Source: Pseudomonadota bacterium (GTDB lineage Bacteria; Desulfobacterota; Desulfobulbia; Desulfobulbales; SURF-16). Taken from it: a stretch of 45,345 bases of DNA. The notes under the pieces were generated by a model, which worked only from the letters and a program-made list of their open reading frames with translations, searched no databases and was not told the DNA's origin. Position numbers and translations under genes: made by a program. The DNA lies in NCBI GenBank assembly GCA_018816555.1, contig JAHIVT010000010.1:1-45345 (forward strand), written 5' to 3'. This document shows positions 26,085 to 34,896 of the stretch, one piece after another (position 1 is the stretch's first letter; each line of letters starts with the position of its first letter).

Positions 26085-29000
26085 GTTTCAATCCACGCCC
26101 CCGCGTGGGGGGCGACAAATGCCGCTATTGCATACGCCAAAATCTACAACGTTTCAATCCACGCCCCCGCGTGGGGGGCGACGTTGTCTCGCTTGCGATG
26201 GATTGCACGACTGCCGGTTTCAATCCACGCCCCCGCGTGGGGGGCGACCCTCAAATACCAAGCCAGACCGAGTATGTAACGGTCTGTTTCAATCCACGCC
26301 CCCGCGTGGGGGGCGACGGCTGGCGGAAACGGCGACCGAGGATGAGGCGGTGTTTCAATCCACGCCCCCGCGTGGGGGGCGACCTATCTGCGTTATTCGA
26401 TCCGGGCCAGAATCACCCAGTTTCAATCCACGCCCCCGCGTGGGGGGCGACACCGTAGAAATAGTCACCGGCAACAGAATTGATGTTTCAATCCACGCCC
26501 CCGCGTGGGGGGCGACCCCGTGATTGCCGGGCGGATAATCTGTTCGCCAAAGTTTCAATCCACGCCCCCGCGTGGGGGGCGACACGCAGTCAACGGAGAA
26601 AAATCAAATTCGACAGCGGTTTCAATCCACGCCCCCGCGTGGGGGGCGACTCAAAAAGTACGTTAATTTGGAAACGGCGTTAATGTTTCAATCCACGCCC
26701 CCGCGTGGGGGGCGACCGATGGGGTTTTCCGCGCTTTCCGCCGTCCAGATGTTTCAATCCACGCCCCCGCGTGGGGGGCGACGGATCTGATCAAGCGTCT
26801 TGAGGCGCACGTTCCGGTTTCAATCCACGCCCCCGCGTGGGGGGCGACGAATATGCTGTTCCCCTCCACCTTCCGGGCTACTGTTTCAATCCACGCCCCC
26901 GCGTGGGGGGCGACTTGTAATGGAAAGTAATGTGATACCTGTTGAACGTTTCAATCCACGCCCCCGCGTGGGGGGCGACAGACCTGGACCCCAAAGTGTT
27001 ACTCGATGATGCTGTTTCAATCCACGCCCCCGCGTGGGGGGCGACAATATTGCGATCCGCAATTGCACATTTAGTAACAGTTTCAATCCACGCCCCCGCG
27101 TGGGGGGCGACCATATCTGACCAATCACCTGTTTGTCCCCAAGATGTTTCAATCCACGCCCCCGCGTGGGGGGCGACTCCATTTCTTTTGGAGAATCATA
27201 CGTTGGGTTATGGTTTCAATCCACGCCCCCGCGTGGGGGGCGACTTCCAGAGTTTCTCCCAACCTCCGATACCATAGGGTTTCAATCCACGCCCCCGCGT
27301 GGGGGGCGACACAGTACCGATTGGTTTTTAAAATAAATACTGTGTTTCAATCCACGCCCCCGCGTGGGGGGCGACGTCAATTCCTTCCTCGCCTTCTTCG
27401 ACCATAAAGGTTTCAATCCACGCCCCCGCGTGGGGGGCGACAGGAGTTATAGCCAGCGTATTAATTTGCTTCCAGGTTTCAATCCACGCCCCCGCGTGGG
27501 GGGCGACATGGTCGGGTTAAGCTTGCCCTTTATCGCCTCGCTGTTTCAATCCACGCCCCCGCGTGGGGGGCGACCTCAAAATTGGACCAAGACAGACCTC
27601 ACCGACAATGTTTCAATCCACGCCCCCGCGTGGGGGGCGACTGCAGATGACCCTTGTCGCTTCAGAGATTGAGCGGTTTCAATCCACGCCCCCGCGTGGG
27701 GGGCGACGGCCAAACGGGGGACCGATTGAGTACAGCGACGTTGTTTCAATCCACGCCCCCGCGTGGGGGGCGACATCCTCAAGCAACTCCCGGAAAGCTG
27801 CTGGCAATGGTTTCAATCCACGCCCCCGCGTGGGGGGCGACTGCACCGGAGCCATGCCTTCCACCTGCATCAAGCAGTTTCAATCCACGCCCCCGCGTGG
27901 GGGGCGACCTTACATCCCTTATCCACGAATGATCCTCCTGGTGTTTCAATCCACGCCCCCGCGTGGGGGGCGACGCTCAAACAGCTTCTCCTGCAGCCAC
28001 AGACCAGAGTTTCAATCCACGCCCCCGCGTGGGGGGCGACCCAAAACCGGCTGGAGCGTGGACGGGGTGGAAATGTTTCAATCCACGCCCCCGCGTGGGG
28101 GGCGACTGAGATCCGGGCCTGGGGCTATGGCATGGAGCAGGTTTCAATCCACGCCCCCGCGTGGGGGGCGACCGAGGTAACGTTCATTAAGCCGCTGTTT
28201 TGGGATGTTTCAATCCACGCCCCCGCGTGGGGGGGCGACGGCATCCTGCGCTGGCTGGTGGAAGGGGCGAGGGTTTCAATCCACGCCCCCGCGTGGGGGG
28301 CGACACTTCCTCGAAAGCCGGGGATTGCCCAAGGATGCGTTTCAATCCACGCCCCCGCGTGGGGGGCGACCGCTGCGCTGCTGTCGACCGGAAATGTACA
28401 TCATGTTTCAATCCACGCCCCCGCGTGGGGGGCGACTGTTGCCGGGGGCGATGATTTAAAAACACGTTTGTTTCAATCCACGCCCCCGCGTGGGGGGCGA
28501 CGACCATCTGGACGCCTGGAAGATCTCCGTCATGGAGTTTCAATCCACGCCCCCGCGTGGGGGGCGACAAGCGCAACGTCTCGCCCATGGCGGCATACTG
28601 CAGGTTTCAATCCACGCCCCCGCGTGGGGGGCGACGCCACCATCGATTGGAGTAGGCCAAACAAATTTTGTTTCAATCCACGCCCCCGCGTGGGGGGCGA
28701 CCTGATTGGGATGTTCCAGCGCAAAGAAATTGGGGTTTCAATCCACGCCCCCGCGTGGGGGGCGACTAACCATGTGGGCGCTTACAATGCCCAAGAGACG
28801 GTTTCAATCCACGCCCCCGCGTGGGGGGCGACAAAGACAACCTGGAGAAGTTCGTCAAGGACTGCCTGTTTCAATCCACGCCCCCGCGTGGGGGGCGACA
28901 GACCATCATCGCCGCGGTACGGGCAACCGCCAAGTTTCAATCCACGCCCCCGCGTGGGGGGCGACCCGATGATGATGAGATCATCGAGGCCACCGACCAG

Positions 29001-30096
29001 TTTCAATCCACGCCCCCGCGTGGGGGGCGACTGCCCCGGTCTGCCCACCAATCATAATATTGTCCTCGTTTCAATCCACGCCCCCGCGTGGGGGGCGACC
29101 CCCCTTGCCGCCCACACGCCGTTGACCATCTCGTGTTTCAATCCACGCCCCCGCGTGGGGGGCGACTGGGCATTGTAAGCGCCCACATGGTTACCGCGCC
29201 GGTTTCAATCCACGCCCCCGCGTGGGGGGCGACGCAGCCACCGTGGTAAAGTCGAAGCAAGGCGCAAGGTTTCAATCCACGCCCCCGCGTGGGGGGCGAC
29301 GATGGATATTGAAATTAAGGAGGACAATGCAGATGTTTCAATCCACGCCCCCGCGTGGGGGGCGACTCAACCGGGAGTATTTTATGTCTGGTACTCGAAT
29401 AGTTTCAATCCACGCCCCCGCGTGGGGGGCGACTAAAGCAAATGGAAACTCAGAAAGTATTAATCAGGTTTCAATCCACGCCCCCGCGTGGGGGGCGACC
29501 GGGGAGCGGGTGAGACGGTGAATAATACATGGGGTTTCAATCCACGCCCCCGCGTGGGGGGCGACTTTTGCAGCTCTTCAGCGAATTGAGCGGGCAGCAA
29601 GTTTCAATCCACGCCCCCGCGTGGGGGGCGACGGGTAATTGACCGGGTGATGACGAAGGATATCCGGGTTTCAATCCACGCCCCCGCGTGGGGGGCGACG
29701 TTCCTACTTTTGAATATGTTTCAAATCCCCCCAAGGTTTCAATCCACGCCCCCGCGTGGGGGGCGACTGGTCACAAGGCATCTGCAGCAAGACGAAAAGC
29801 AGTTTCAATCCACGCCCCCGCGTGGGGGGCGACGGGTATGCGTAAGGTGGCCGGTGCCCAGCTGATGTTTCAATCCACGCCCCCGCGTGGGGGGCGACGT
29901 TAACAGAACTGGAAAGGATAGGAGGGCTTCCTGTTTCAATCCACGCCCCCGCGTGGGGGGCGACTTTGGAAATCAGTAAAATAAAGGTGATCAAACCGGT
30001 TTCAATCCACGCCCCCGCGTGGGGGGCGACGATTCGTTTGGCACTGAGCGTGCTTGTGGAACAGGTTTCAATCCACGCCCCCGCGTGGGGGGCGAC
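26085..30096 (-). CRISPR. Type I-C CRISPR array, 61 repeats and 60 spacers
   Basis: I counted 61 copies of a 32-base repeat. In the transcribed (minus) sense it begins GTCGCCCCCC and ends GCGTGGATTGAAAC, a standard type I-C repeat with a strong GC hairpin. Spacers are 33-37 bases, mostly 34. All copies appear identical except the one at 28207-28239, which has one extra G in the G-run. The last (distal) repeat at 26085 is intact. Orientation follows from the repeat type and the neighbouring cas2 and leader, so the newest spacer should be 30031-30064. Plus-strand open frames across the array are artefacts of the repeat. I could not match any spacer to a target. Confidence 0.99.
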
Positions 30097-30283
30097 TGTT
30101 TCCTTTCAATCTGTTACGACACCTCCTCTTTTCGCGGCTTTCCCGCGAATCCAGAAAAAATAAATAAAAAATCCCCGTAGCTGGGGGCACATTCCGGGGA
30201 AAAACCAACTTTTCCCCACGTAGTTACCGACAGCGCGAACCTCCCGGCAATTTAATGGGAACTCGTGGTTCGCGCACCCCATC
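30097..30283 (-). promoter_or_regulatory. CRISPR leader
   Basis: 187 bases between cas2 and the first repeat. In minus-strand order it has a 9-bp inverted repeat (GCGCGAACC, 30233-30241 and 30267-30275), an 8-bp one (GGGGAAAA/TTTTCCCC, 30196-30217), a GC hairpin with a T-rich tract (30155-30188), and a 7-bp stem (TTCGCGG/CCGCGAA, 30131-30149). Next to the first repeat lies GATTGAAAGGAAAC, which echoes the repeat end GATTGAAAC. The promoter of the array should be in here; I cannot place it surely. Confidence 0.7.
30155..30188 (-). terminator. Probable Rho-independent terminator after cas2
   Basis: On the minus strand a CCCC/GGGG stem (30187-30173) with a 6-base loop is followed by ATTTTTTATTTATTTTTT. 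It may end the cas4-cas1-cas2 transcript inside the leader, or simply be the AT-rich part of the leader. Confidence 0.5.
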
Positions 30284-30574
30284 TCAAACAATCAAAGGCC
30301 CTTCCTGATCTATGCCTTTTTTGGCCCCGACATGCTCTACCTTATGCTGCCAATTCGAACCAAGAAAATAAAACCGCAGACTATCCGCCTCTTCATCAAT
30401 CTCATCAAGCAGCTTCTGCCGGAAAACCGTCCATTGGGCCGGATCAACGATACATTCAAAAACGGAAAACTGGACCCGCTGCCCAAAATTCTTGCAGGCC
30501 TTTGCCACTCGCCGCAACCTTCTCTGCCCGGCCTTATCCATTGTCGACACATCATAGCTTACCAGAACAAACAT
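30284..30574 (-). CDS. cas2: CRISPR adaptation protein Cas2
   Basis: 96 residues from ATG 30574, preceded by GGGGGGAGAG; an upstream in-frame extension is not Cas2-like. Ferredoxin-like fold with the start MFVLVSYDVSTMDKAGQRRL, where the first Asp lies in the SYDV strand. FGQRVQFSVFEC and later RFYFLG strands match the family. It forms the Cas1-Cas2 integrase that inserts new spacers. It ends 187 bases from the array. Confidence 0.97.
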   Translation of the reverse strand: MFVLVSYDVSTMDKAGQRRLRRVAKACKNFGQRVQFSVFECIVDPAQWTVFRQKLLDEIDEEADSLRFYFLGSNWQHKVEHVGAKKGIDQEGPLIV

Positions 30575-30622
30575 TGGTTCTCTCCCCCCTGGCGACCACG
30601 GATACAAACATTCCGCTAAAAA

Positions 30623-31654
30623 TTATTTCCAGAGAAAAACAGGATAGCCATCAAGATCACCTCGCAGATGCCGGGCCAGGAGCAGGGCCTGACTGTGAAA
30701 CAACAGACCAACCGGCATTTTTTCCTTGATAAAGGGATGCATAATCTCATCCTGTTTCCGGTTCTGATAGGCGACCAAAACCGTCTTGCGCGTTTCGTCA
30801 TCCATCAACACCGCCCCGGATTCCATGATCCGAAAACCCTTATCCTTTACCTGTGAAAGATTGATCAGCGACAGGGCCAGGCGGTCGGCAAGAAAAGAAC
30901 GAAATTCCTCCATCATGTCCAGGGCCAGACTCGGCCGTCCGGGACGGTCACGATGCAGAAATCCGACAGCCGGATCCAGCCCTACACATTCCAGGGCCGA
31001 TCGAACATCATGCATGACCAGGGTATAAAGAAAGGACAGCAGGCAATTTACCCTGTCCAGCGGCGGCCGGCGGCTTCTCTCGTGAAAAAGAAAATTTTCC
31101 TTCTGCGAAGTGATCAGGTTGTCAAAGACCTTAAAATACACCTGGGCTGCCTCGCCCTCATAGCCTCTGATGGTATCCAGCGGGATGTCCTCGCGTACAT
31201 GCATGAGAATGGAATTAAGCCGGTCAATGGCAGCCTGCAAAACCTGGCCATCGACTTTGTCGGCATGATCGCGCAGACCGCGCTGCAAAACCGTGCGGCT
31301 GTTGCTAATCTTACCGATCACGGCTGACCGGGCCACAGACGTTGATTTCCGCTGATCATCGGCCCAGCGGTACTGTTCACGCCTGAGCAGTACGTTGCCG
31401 GAAACCGGCCCCTGCACCTTGGCCAGAAAGCGTCCGTGTTCCGTCAAAAAGCTTATGGCAACGTCATTTTCGGCGCAGAACCCCATGAGAAAGGGGCTGC
31501 ATGACACCTGTCCGAAACAGACAATGCCGCCCAGGGTATGAATCGGCAACTGCAGACGAACCTTGCCTTCCACCTTGACGGCAACCGTCTCGCCTTCCTT
31601 AGCCAGATACGCACCCTGGGTGGTGACAAACAATGTGTTCAAATGTTTTTTCAT
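30623..31654 (-). CDS. cas1: CRISPR integrase Cas1 (type I-C)
   Basis: 343 residues, normal length. Metal-dependent DNA integrase. The N-terminal beta domain (LFVTTQGAYLAKEGETVAVK) is followed by the helical catalytic domain with Glu in RGYEGEAAQVYF, His in GFLHRDRPGRPSLALD and the nearby Asp in LALDMMEEFR. It starts in a TAATG overlap with cas4 and is 48 bases ahead of cas2. Confidence 0.97.
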   Translation of the reverse strand: MKKHLNTLFVTTQGAYLAKEGETVAVKVEGKVRLQLPIHTLGGIVCFGQVSCSPFLMGFCAENDVAISFLTEHGRFLAKVQGPVSGNVLLRREQYRWADDQRKSTSVARSAVIGKISNSRTVLQRGLRDHADKVDGQVLQAAIDRLNSILMHVREDIPLDTIRGYEGEAAQVYFKVFDNLITSQKENFLFHERSRRPPLDRVNCLLSFLYTLVMHDVRSALECVGLDPAVGFLHRDRPGRPSLALDMMEEFRSFLADRLALSLINLSQVKDKGFRIMESGAVLMDDETRKTVLVAYQNRKQDEIMHPFIKEKMPVGLLFHSQALLLARHLRGDLDGYPVFLWK

Positions 31655-32292
31655 TATTTTTCGTAAGCCTGATCCAGATAGCTCTCCACTTTTCTCTTCT
31701 TTTCCAATAGCCGTGGCAGGCAGAGTTCATAAAACGAACAGGAATCACACCTTTTGGTATAAACCGGCGCCGGTGTTCTGCCCGCAGCGATAAGTTCATG
31801 CAGCTGCAACGCGGCATCTTCCGTCTCCCGCCGCAGTTCATCAGAAAAAAGCACATCCTGCCGCCGGCGATTTTTGCCGTAAAAAAGCGCACCCGCCGGA
31901 ACCCCTAGCCCAAGCATCTCCTCAAGACAGATGGCCTGGGCGCAGAGCTGCACCTTGTCCCAGTTTTCCTTTTTTTGCTTGCCCCGTTTATATTCCACCG
32001 GGAAAGGCAGCCACCTTTTCCCTGCCCCTGCCTCCAAATGAAATTCCACCACATCAGCCTTGCCGATCAGGCCCAGTCGCAGGCAACGCAGGGGCATGGC
32101 GTATTCGATCCGCACATCTTTTCTCGACTCACGGCCCGACTGATCGACCCGTTCATGCATCAGCCTGCCCTGGGCGGTGAACAGGTTCTCCTGCCAGGCC
32201 TGCTCGATGTGAATCAGGGCGCACTGCCGGGGGCAGAAAAGCAGATGCTGCAGGGCAGAAAGGGGCAGGAGATCATCTTCGGAATATGGCAT
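31654..32292 (-). CDS. cas4: CRISPR exonuclease Cas4
   Basis: 212 residues. RecB-like nuclease with a 4Fe-4S cluster that trims prespacers and helps PAM choice. The N-terminal Cys (HLLFCPRQCALIH), the nuclease core with the GxxxHxxxD-like GRLMHERVD, Asp in KADVVEFH, and the PVEYKRGKQKKE block are visible, as are three C-terminal cysteines (CDSCSFYELC). It is the first gene of the adaptation half, divergent from higB across 46 bases. Confidence 0.96.
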   Translation of the reverse strand: MPYSEDDLLPLSALQHLLFCPRQCALIHIEQAWQENLFTAQGRLMHERVDQSGRESRKDVRIEYAMPLRCLRLGLIGKADVVEFHLEAGAGKRWLPFPVEYKRGKQKKENWDKVQLCAQAICLEEMLGLGVPAGALFYGKNRRRQDVLFSDELRRETEDAALQLHELIAAGRTPAPVYTKRCDSCSFYELCLPRLLEKKRKVESYLDQAYEK

Positions 32293-32303
32293 AGTGTTAA
32301 CCC

Positions 32304-32332
32304 TTGACGATAATATCTTGTGAGGTTATTAT
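32304..32332 (+). promoter_or_regulatory. higBA promoter, overlapping the cas4 upstream region
   Basis: TTGACG (32304-32309), 17-base spacer, TATTAT (32327-32332). The expected transcript start falls on or next to the higB ATG at 32339, so higB may be leaderless. An imperfect inverted repeat (GATAATAT and ATATAATAA on opposite strands) spans the promoter and is a candidate HigA operator. Confidence 0.55.
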
Positions 32333-32338
32333 ATTGTC

Positions 32339-32620
32339 ATGATCAAATCCTTTGCCTGCAAAGAGACGGAGAAAATATTCTCCGGCCGCTTTTCCAAAAA
32401 ACTTCCGCTTGACATTCAGCGCCTGGCGGAACGCAAGCTGGTCATGCTTCATTATGCGAAAACGCTGGATGATCTCCGCATTCCACCGGCCAACCGCCTT
32501 GAGCAGCTGAGTGGTGACAGACAAGAACAACATAGCATTCGCATCAACAGACAGTGGCGTATCTGTTTCGTCTGGCGGGAAGATGGCGCCCACCAGGTGG
32601 AAATTACTGATTATCATTGA
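32339..32620 (+). CDS. higB: HigB-type toxin (RelE superfamily)
   Basis: 93 residues. Starts MIKSFACKETEKIFSG, the typical HigB start, with a middle RLAERKLVMLHYAKTLDDLR and the RelE-fold strands SIRINRQWRICFVW. HigB proteins cut mRNA on the ribosome. It precedes its antitoxin, the usual order for higBA. No good ribosome site lies ahead; see the promoter. Encoded against the cas genes. Confidence 0.93.
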   Translation: MIKSFACKETEKIFSGRFSKKLPLDIQRLAERKLVMLHYAKTLDDLRIPPANRLEQLSGDRQEQHSIRINRQWRICFVWREDGAHQVEITDYH

Positions 32621-32630
32621 GGTGACCGAC

Positions 32631-32933
32631 ATGAGAAATTTCCCTCCTGTACATCCCGGCGAAATACTGCTGGAAGAATTTCTGAAACCTTTGCATCTCA
32701 GCCAGTACAGGCTGGCCCATGACCTCAGCGTCCCGGTCATGCGAATCAACAAGATCTGCCGGGGGGAACGGGGTATCAGTGCCGATACGGCCCTTCGCCT
32801 TAGCCGCTACTTCGGCAATTCGGTGGAGTTCTGGACCGGCATCCAGTCCCACTTCGACACCGAGACTGCCCGCATGAACCTTGGCGACCGACTCGAACGG
32901 GAAGTCAAGGTCCTTGAGCCCCAGGCCGCCTGA
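32631..32933 (+). CDS. higA: HigA-type antitoxin (XRE HTH)
   Basis: 100 residues from ATG 32631, with TGAGGTG seven bases ahead. Starts MRNFPPVHPGEILLEEFLK, then a helix-turn-helix (LSQYRLAHDLSVPVMRINKI), then FGNSVEFWTGIQSHFD, all typical of HigA. It neutralises HigB and represses their promoter in studied systems. It is 10 bases after higB and convergent with the RhuM-Fic gene. Confidence 0.95.
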   Translation: MRNFPPVHPGEILLEEFLKPLHLSQYRLAHDLSVPVMRINKICRGERGISADTALRLSRYFGNSVEFWTGIQSHFDTETARMNLGDRLEREVKVLEPQAA

Positions 32934-32946
32934 TAGCCGGGGCACC

Positions 32947-33951
32947 TCATCCTTCCTCCGCAATCAGGTTCATAATCAGCCGGATCAATATTTCCTTCTG
33001 CCCGGACTCGCTGGCTGCGGTCAGCAGGGCCAGAGCCACCAAGGCACGGTTATCGAAACTCCCATCATCCAGCAGGCCGTTTGCCCTGAGAAACAACAGA
33101 AAAAGAAAAGAGCCGATACGCTTATTCCCGTCCGTGAAGGGATGATCCTTGATGACGAAATAAAGAAGATTGGCCGCCTTTTCCTCCACACTCGGATAGA
33201 GATCCCGGCCGCCGAATGTCTGCTGGATAGCACCAATAATGCCGACAAGGCCCTGGCCCCTTTCCTGGCCAAAGATTTCACTTGCCTCTCCCCTGCTTGC
33301 CAGATCCTTTTTCAAAGCATCAATCGCCTGCCGGGCCTTGTCAATCTCCAGGACGGACTTGGACTCGTGTTTTCTTGCAGGCACCGGCATATTGTCTTCG
33401 TCATATTGCAGAAGAAGCTGCCAGGTCCTGGCATAACGATTGACAACCTCCAGCACCGCCCGGCCTTCATCGCTGACCAGATTCCGGCTTTCCAGGGTCC
33501 CGGCCAGCAGACGCAGAACCTGCCGCACCTCTTCGACGCCTTTTTCCGCCAGTCGTCGTTGATTGAGCGAATAACCGCGCACCAGATGGTCTTTTAAAAC
33601 AGAGCTGGCCCAGATGCGGAACTGGGTGCCACGTTTGGCGTTCACCCGATAACCGACAGCAATAATGACATCTAAATTATAATAATTCGTCCGGTACGTT
33701 TTGTTGTCGGCAGCAGTATGTGCAAATTTTGCACATACTGCTTTTTCGTCTAATTCTTCTGTCCGAAAAATATTGTTAATATGCTTTGTTATAACACTTC
33801 TTTCCGTTTCAAAAAGGGAGGATAGCTGTTTCTGGCTGAGCCATACAGTCTCATCCTGCAGACGCACATCAAGAGCAGCCCGCCCATTCTCAGACTGATA
33901 CAGAATGATTTCACCAAGATTTGCATGCAGGTTTTCGGGTTTTTTAATCAT
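32947..33951 (-). CDS. RhuM-Fic/Doc fusion protein
   Basis: 334 residues. The N-terminal ~150 residues are the RhuM (virulence RhuM family) domain: TVWLSQKQLSSLFETERSVI, NYYNLDVIIAVGYRVNAKRG, FRIWASSVLKDHLVRGYSLN. The C-terminal part is a Fic/Doc domain with the motif HPFTDGNKRIG at residues 270-280. The Lys after Asn is as in Doc (HxFxDxNKR), which phosphorylates EF-Tu, rather than the GNGR of AMP-transferring Fic enzymes; activity is inferred. It may be a toxin-like or regulatory factor. Its ATG overlaps the stop of a short open frame at 33951-34052 (TAATG). Confidence 0.88.
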   Translation of the reverse strand: MIKKPENLHANLGEIILYQSENGRAALDVRLQDETVWLSQKQLSSLFETERSVITKHINNIFRTEELDEKAVCAKFAHTAADNKTYRTNYYNLDVIIAVGYRVNAKRGTQFRIWASSVLKDHLVRGYSLNQRRLAEKGVEEVRQVLRLLAGTLESRNLVSDEGRAVLEVVNRYARTWQLLLQYDEDNMPVPARKHESKSVLEIDKARQAIDALKKDLASRGEASEIFGQERGQGLVGIIGAIQQTFGGRDLYPSVEEKAANLLYFVIKDHPFTDGNKRIGSFLFLLFLRANGLLDDGSFDNRALVALALLTAASESGQKEILIRLIMNLIAEEG

Positions 33952-34052
33952 TACGACTCTTCCATGTTATTCATTTTTGCCTCACAGCCGCTTTCGAATT
34001 TCCGTTCGACCAGGTAGATCTCAGCACTGCCTTGTTGCCCGTTTCTATCCTT
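33951..34052 (-). other. Short open frame without a start codon, upstream of RhuM-Fic
   Basis: 33 codons with no start codon at the upstream end, ending TAA in a one-base overlap with the RhuM-Fic ATG. It encodes AEIYLVERKFESGCEAKMNN among others. The TAATG junction is typical of coupled genes, so this may be the 3' stub of a lost partner gene. I do not recognise the family. It may also be chance. Confidence 0.25.
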
Positions 34053-34084
34053 TTACCCTTCCATATAATTATTCACATTAAGCG

Positions 34085-34124
34085 TTGCTGACGCGGGCAC
34101 TTTTATGTACAATATTCTTGTACA
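34085..34124 (+). promoter_or_regulatory. yefM-yoeB promoter and operator
   Basis: TTGCTG (34085-34090), 17-base spacer, TACAAT (34108-34113). Two TGTACA hexamers at 34106-34111 and 34119-34124, 13 bases apart, cover the -10 box. TGTACA cores are the known YefM operator elements in E. coli. A strong AGGAGGT precedes the yefM ATG. Confidence 0.75.
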
Positions 34125-34144
34125 ACAATTAACAGGAGGTAACC

Positions 34145-34423
34145 ATGCTTCAAACAACCTATTCCAATGCCCGAGCCAACTTAGCCAGCCTCTGCGACGA
34201 GGTCACGGAAAACCGCGAGATCGTCGTCATCCGCCGCCGCAAGGGAGGCAGCGTTGCCATGATCGCGGCCGATGAACTGGAGAGCCTGGTTGAAACAACC
34301 CATTTGCTCCGCTCCCCGGCAAACGCCGAACGGTTACTCTCCGCCCTTGACCGCGCTCTCAAACGTGAAGGCCAGCCAGCCTCGCTAGAAGCGCTCCGGC
34401 AGGAAACAGGTCTTGAGAAGTAA
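34145..34423 (+). CDS. yefM: YefM-type antitoxin
   Basis: 92 residues of the Phd/YefM family. Starts MLQTTYSNARANLASLCDEV and continues ENREIVVIRRRKGGSVAMIA, the dimeric DNA-binding fold; the C-terminal part (SALDRALKREGQPASLEALR) should bind the toxin. Best ribosome site in this region. Its end overlaps the yoeB start by 11 bases. Confidence 0.95.
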   Translation: MLQTTYSNARANLASLCDEVTENREIVVIRRRKGGSVAMIAADELESLVETTHLLRSPANAERLLSALDRALKREGQPASLEALRQETGLEK

Positions 34424-34682
34424 ACACCGCGAGGCCGTCTTCCAGCCGGAGTTCCGTGACGACCTGCGCCACTGGGTCGAAACTGACCGCAAGGTGGCGC
34501 TCCGCGCCTTCGACCTGATAGAGGCCATCATGCGCGATCCCTTCACCGGCATCGGCAAGCCGGAGCCACTCAAGTATCTCGCCCCGGGCGTCTGGTCCCG
34601 CCGCCTCACCCAGGAACATCGCATTGTCTATCTTGTCCGCGATGACCGGATCGATTTTCTCCAGGGTAGGTATCATTATTAA
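34413..34682 (+). CDS. yoeB: YoeB/Txe-type toxin
   Basis: 89 residues from a TTG start, with AGGAAACAGG ahead; no ATG fits. RelE-fold ribosome-dependent mRNA endonuclease. Typical blocks: FQPEFRDDLRHWVETDRKVA, IMRDPFTGIGKPEPLKYLAP, GVWSRRLTQEHRIVYLV and the C-terminal GRYHY with the catalytic His. It ends two bases from the stop of the opposing BRO-N remnant. Confidence 0.95.
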   Translation: MRSKHREAVFQPEFRDDLRHWVETDRKVALRAFDLIEAIMRDPFTGIGKPEPLKYLAPGVWSRRLTQEHRIVYLVRDDRIDFLQGRYHY

Positions 34683-34840
34683 GAGTGCCGGGACGCTTGT
34701 TTCATGTGCTGAACAAAATGTTTGGGGTCTTTCGACTCGATCAGAGCAAGCACCATATCCTCGACGACAAACCACCATTCTTTGTTATGCAGCGTTCGTC
34801 GAATTTCTTTGGCATTAGAATCAAGTTTTTTTGTTCCCAT
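34679..34840 (-). pseudogene. Truncated BRO-N domain protein
   Basis: 53 residues, too short to be a whole gene of this type. From ATG 34840 it reads KEIRRTLHNKEWWFVVEDMV, then LALIESKDPKHFVQHMKQ and stops. This is the start of a BRO-N (phage antirepressor-like) domain, which normally continues for 50 or more residues and then a second domain. The rest is missing exactly where the yefM-yoeB pair ends (opposed stop codons overlap by 2 bases), so the TA module probably replaced it. 56 bases upstream is the end of cas7. Confidence 0.7.
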
Positions 34841-34896
34841 ATTATATAATCATAGAAAGGGGAGATATAAATTCATCCCGTTTTCACCATACAATC

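Noticed and set aside
29700-29735. Spacer containing a repeat-like stretch (GTTTCAAATCCCCCC) as a degenerate repeat
   Set aside because: Its length and borders are those of a normal spacer; the similarity is short.
26100-30160. Many open frames on both strands over the array encoding repeated Pro/Arg/Gly-rich peptides
   Set aside because: They are translations of the 32-base repeat and spacers; no gene signal.
33952-34144. CreA-like RNA with a partial CRISPR repeat inside the TA island
   Set aside because: I looked for pieces of the I-C repeat in the gaps of the island and found none.
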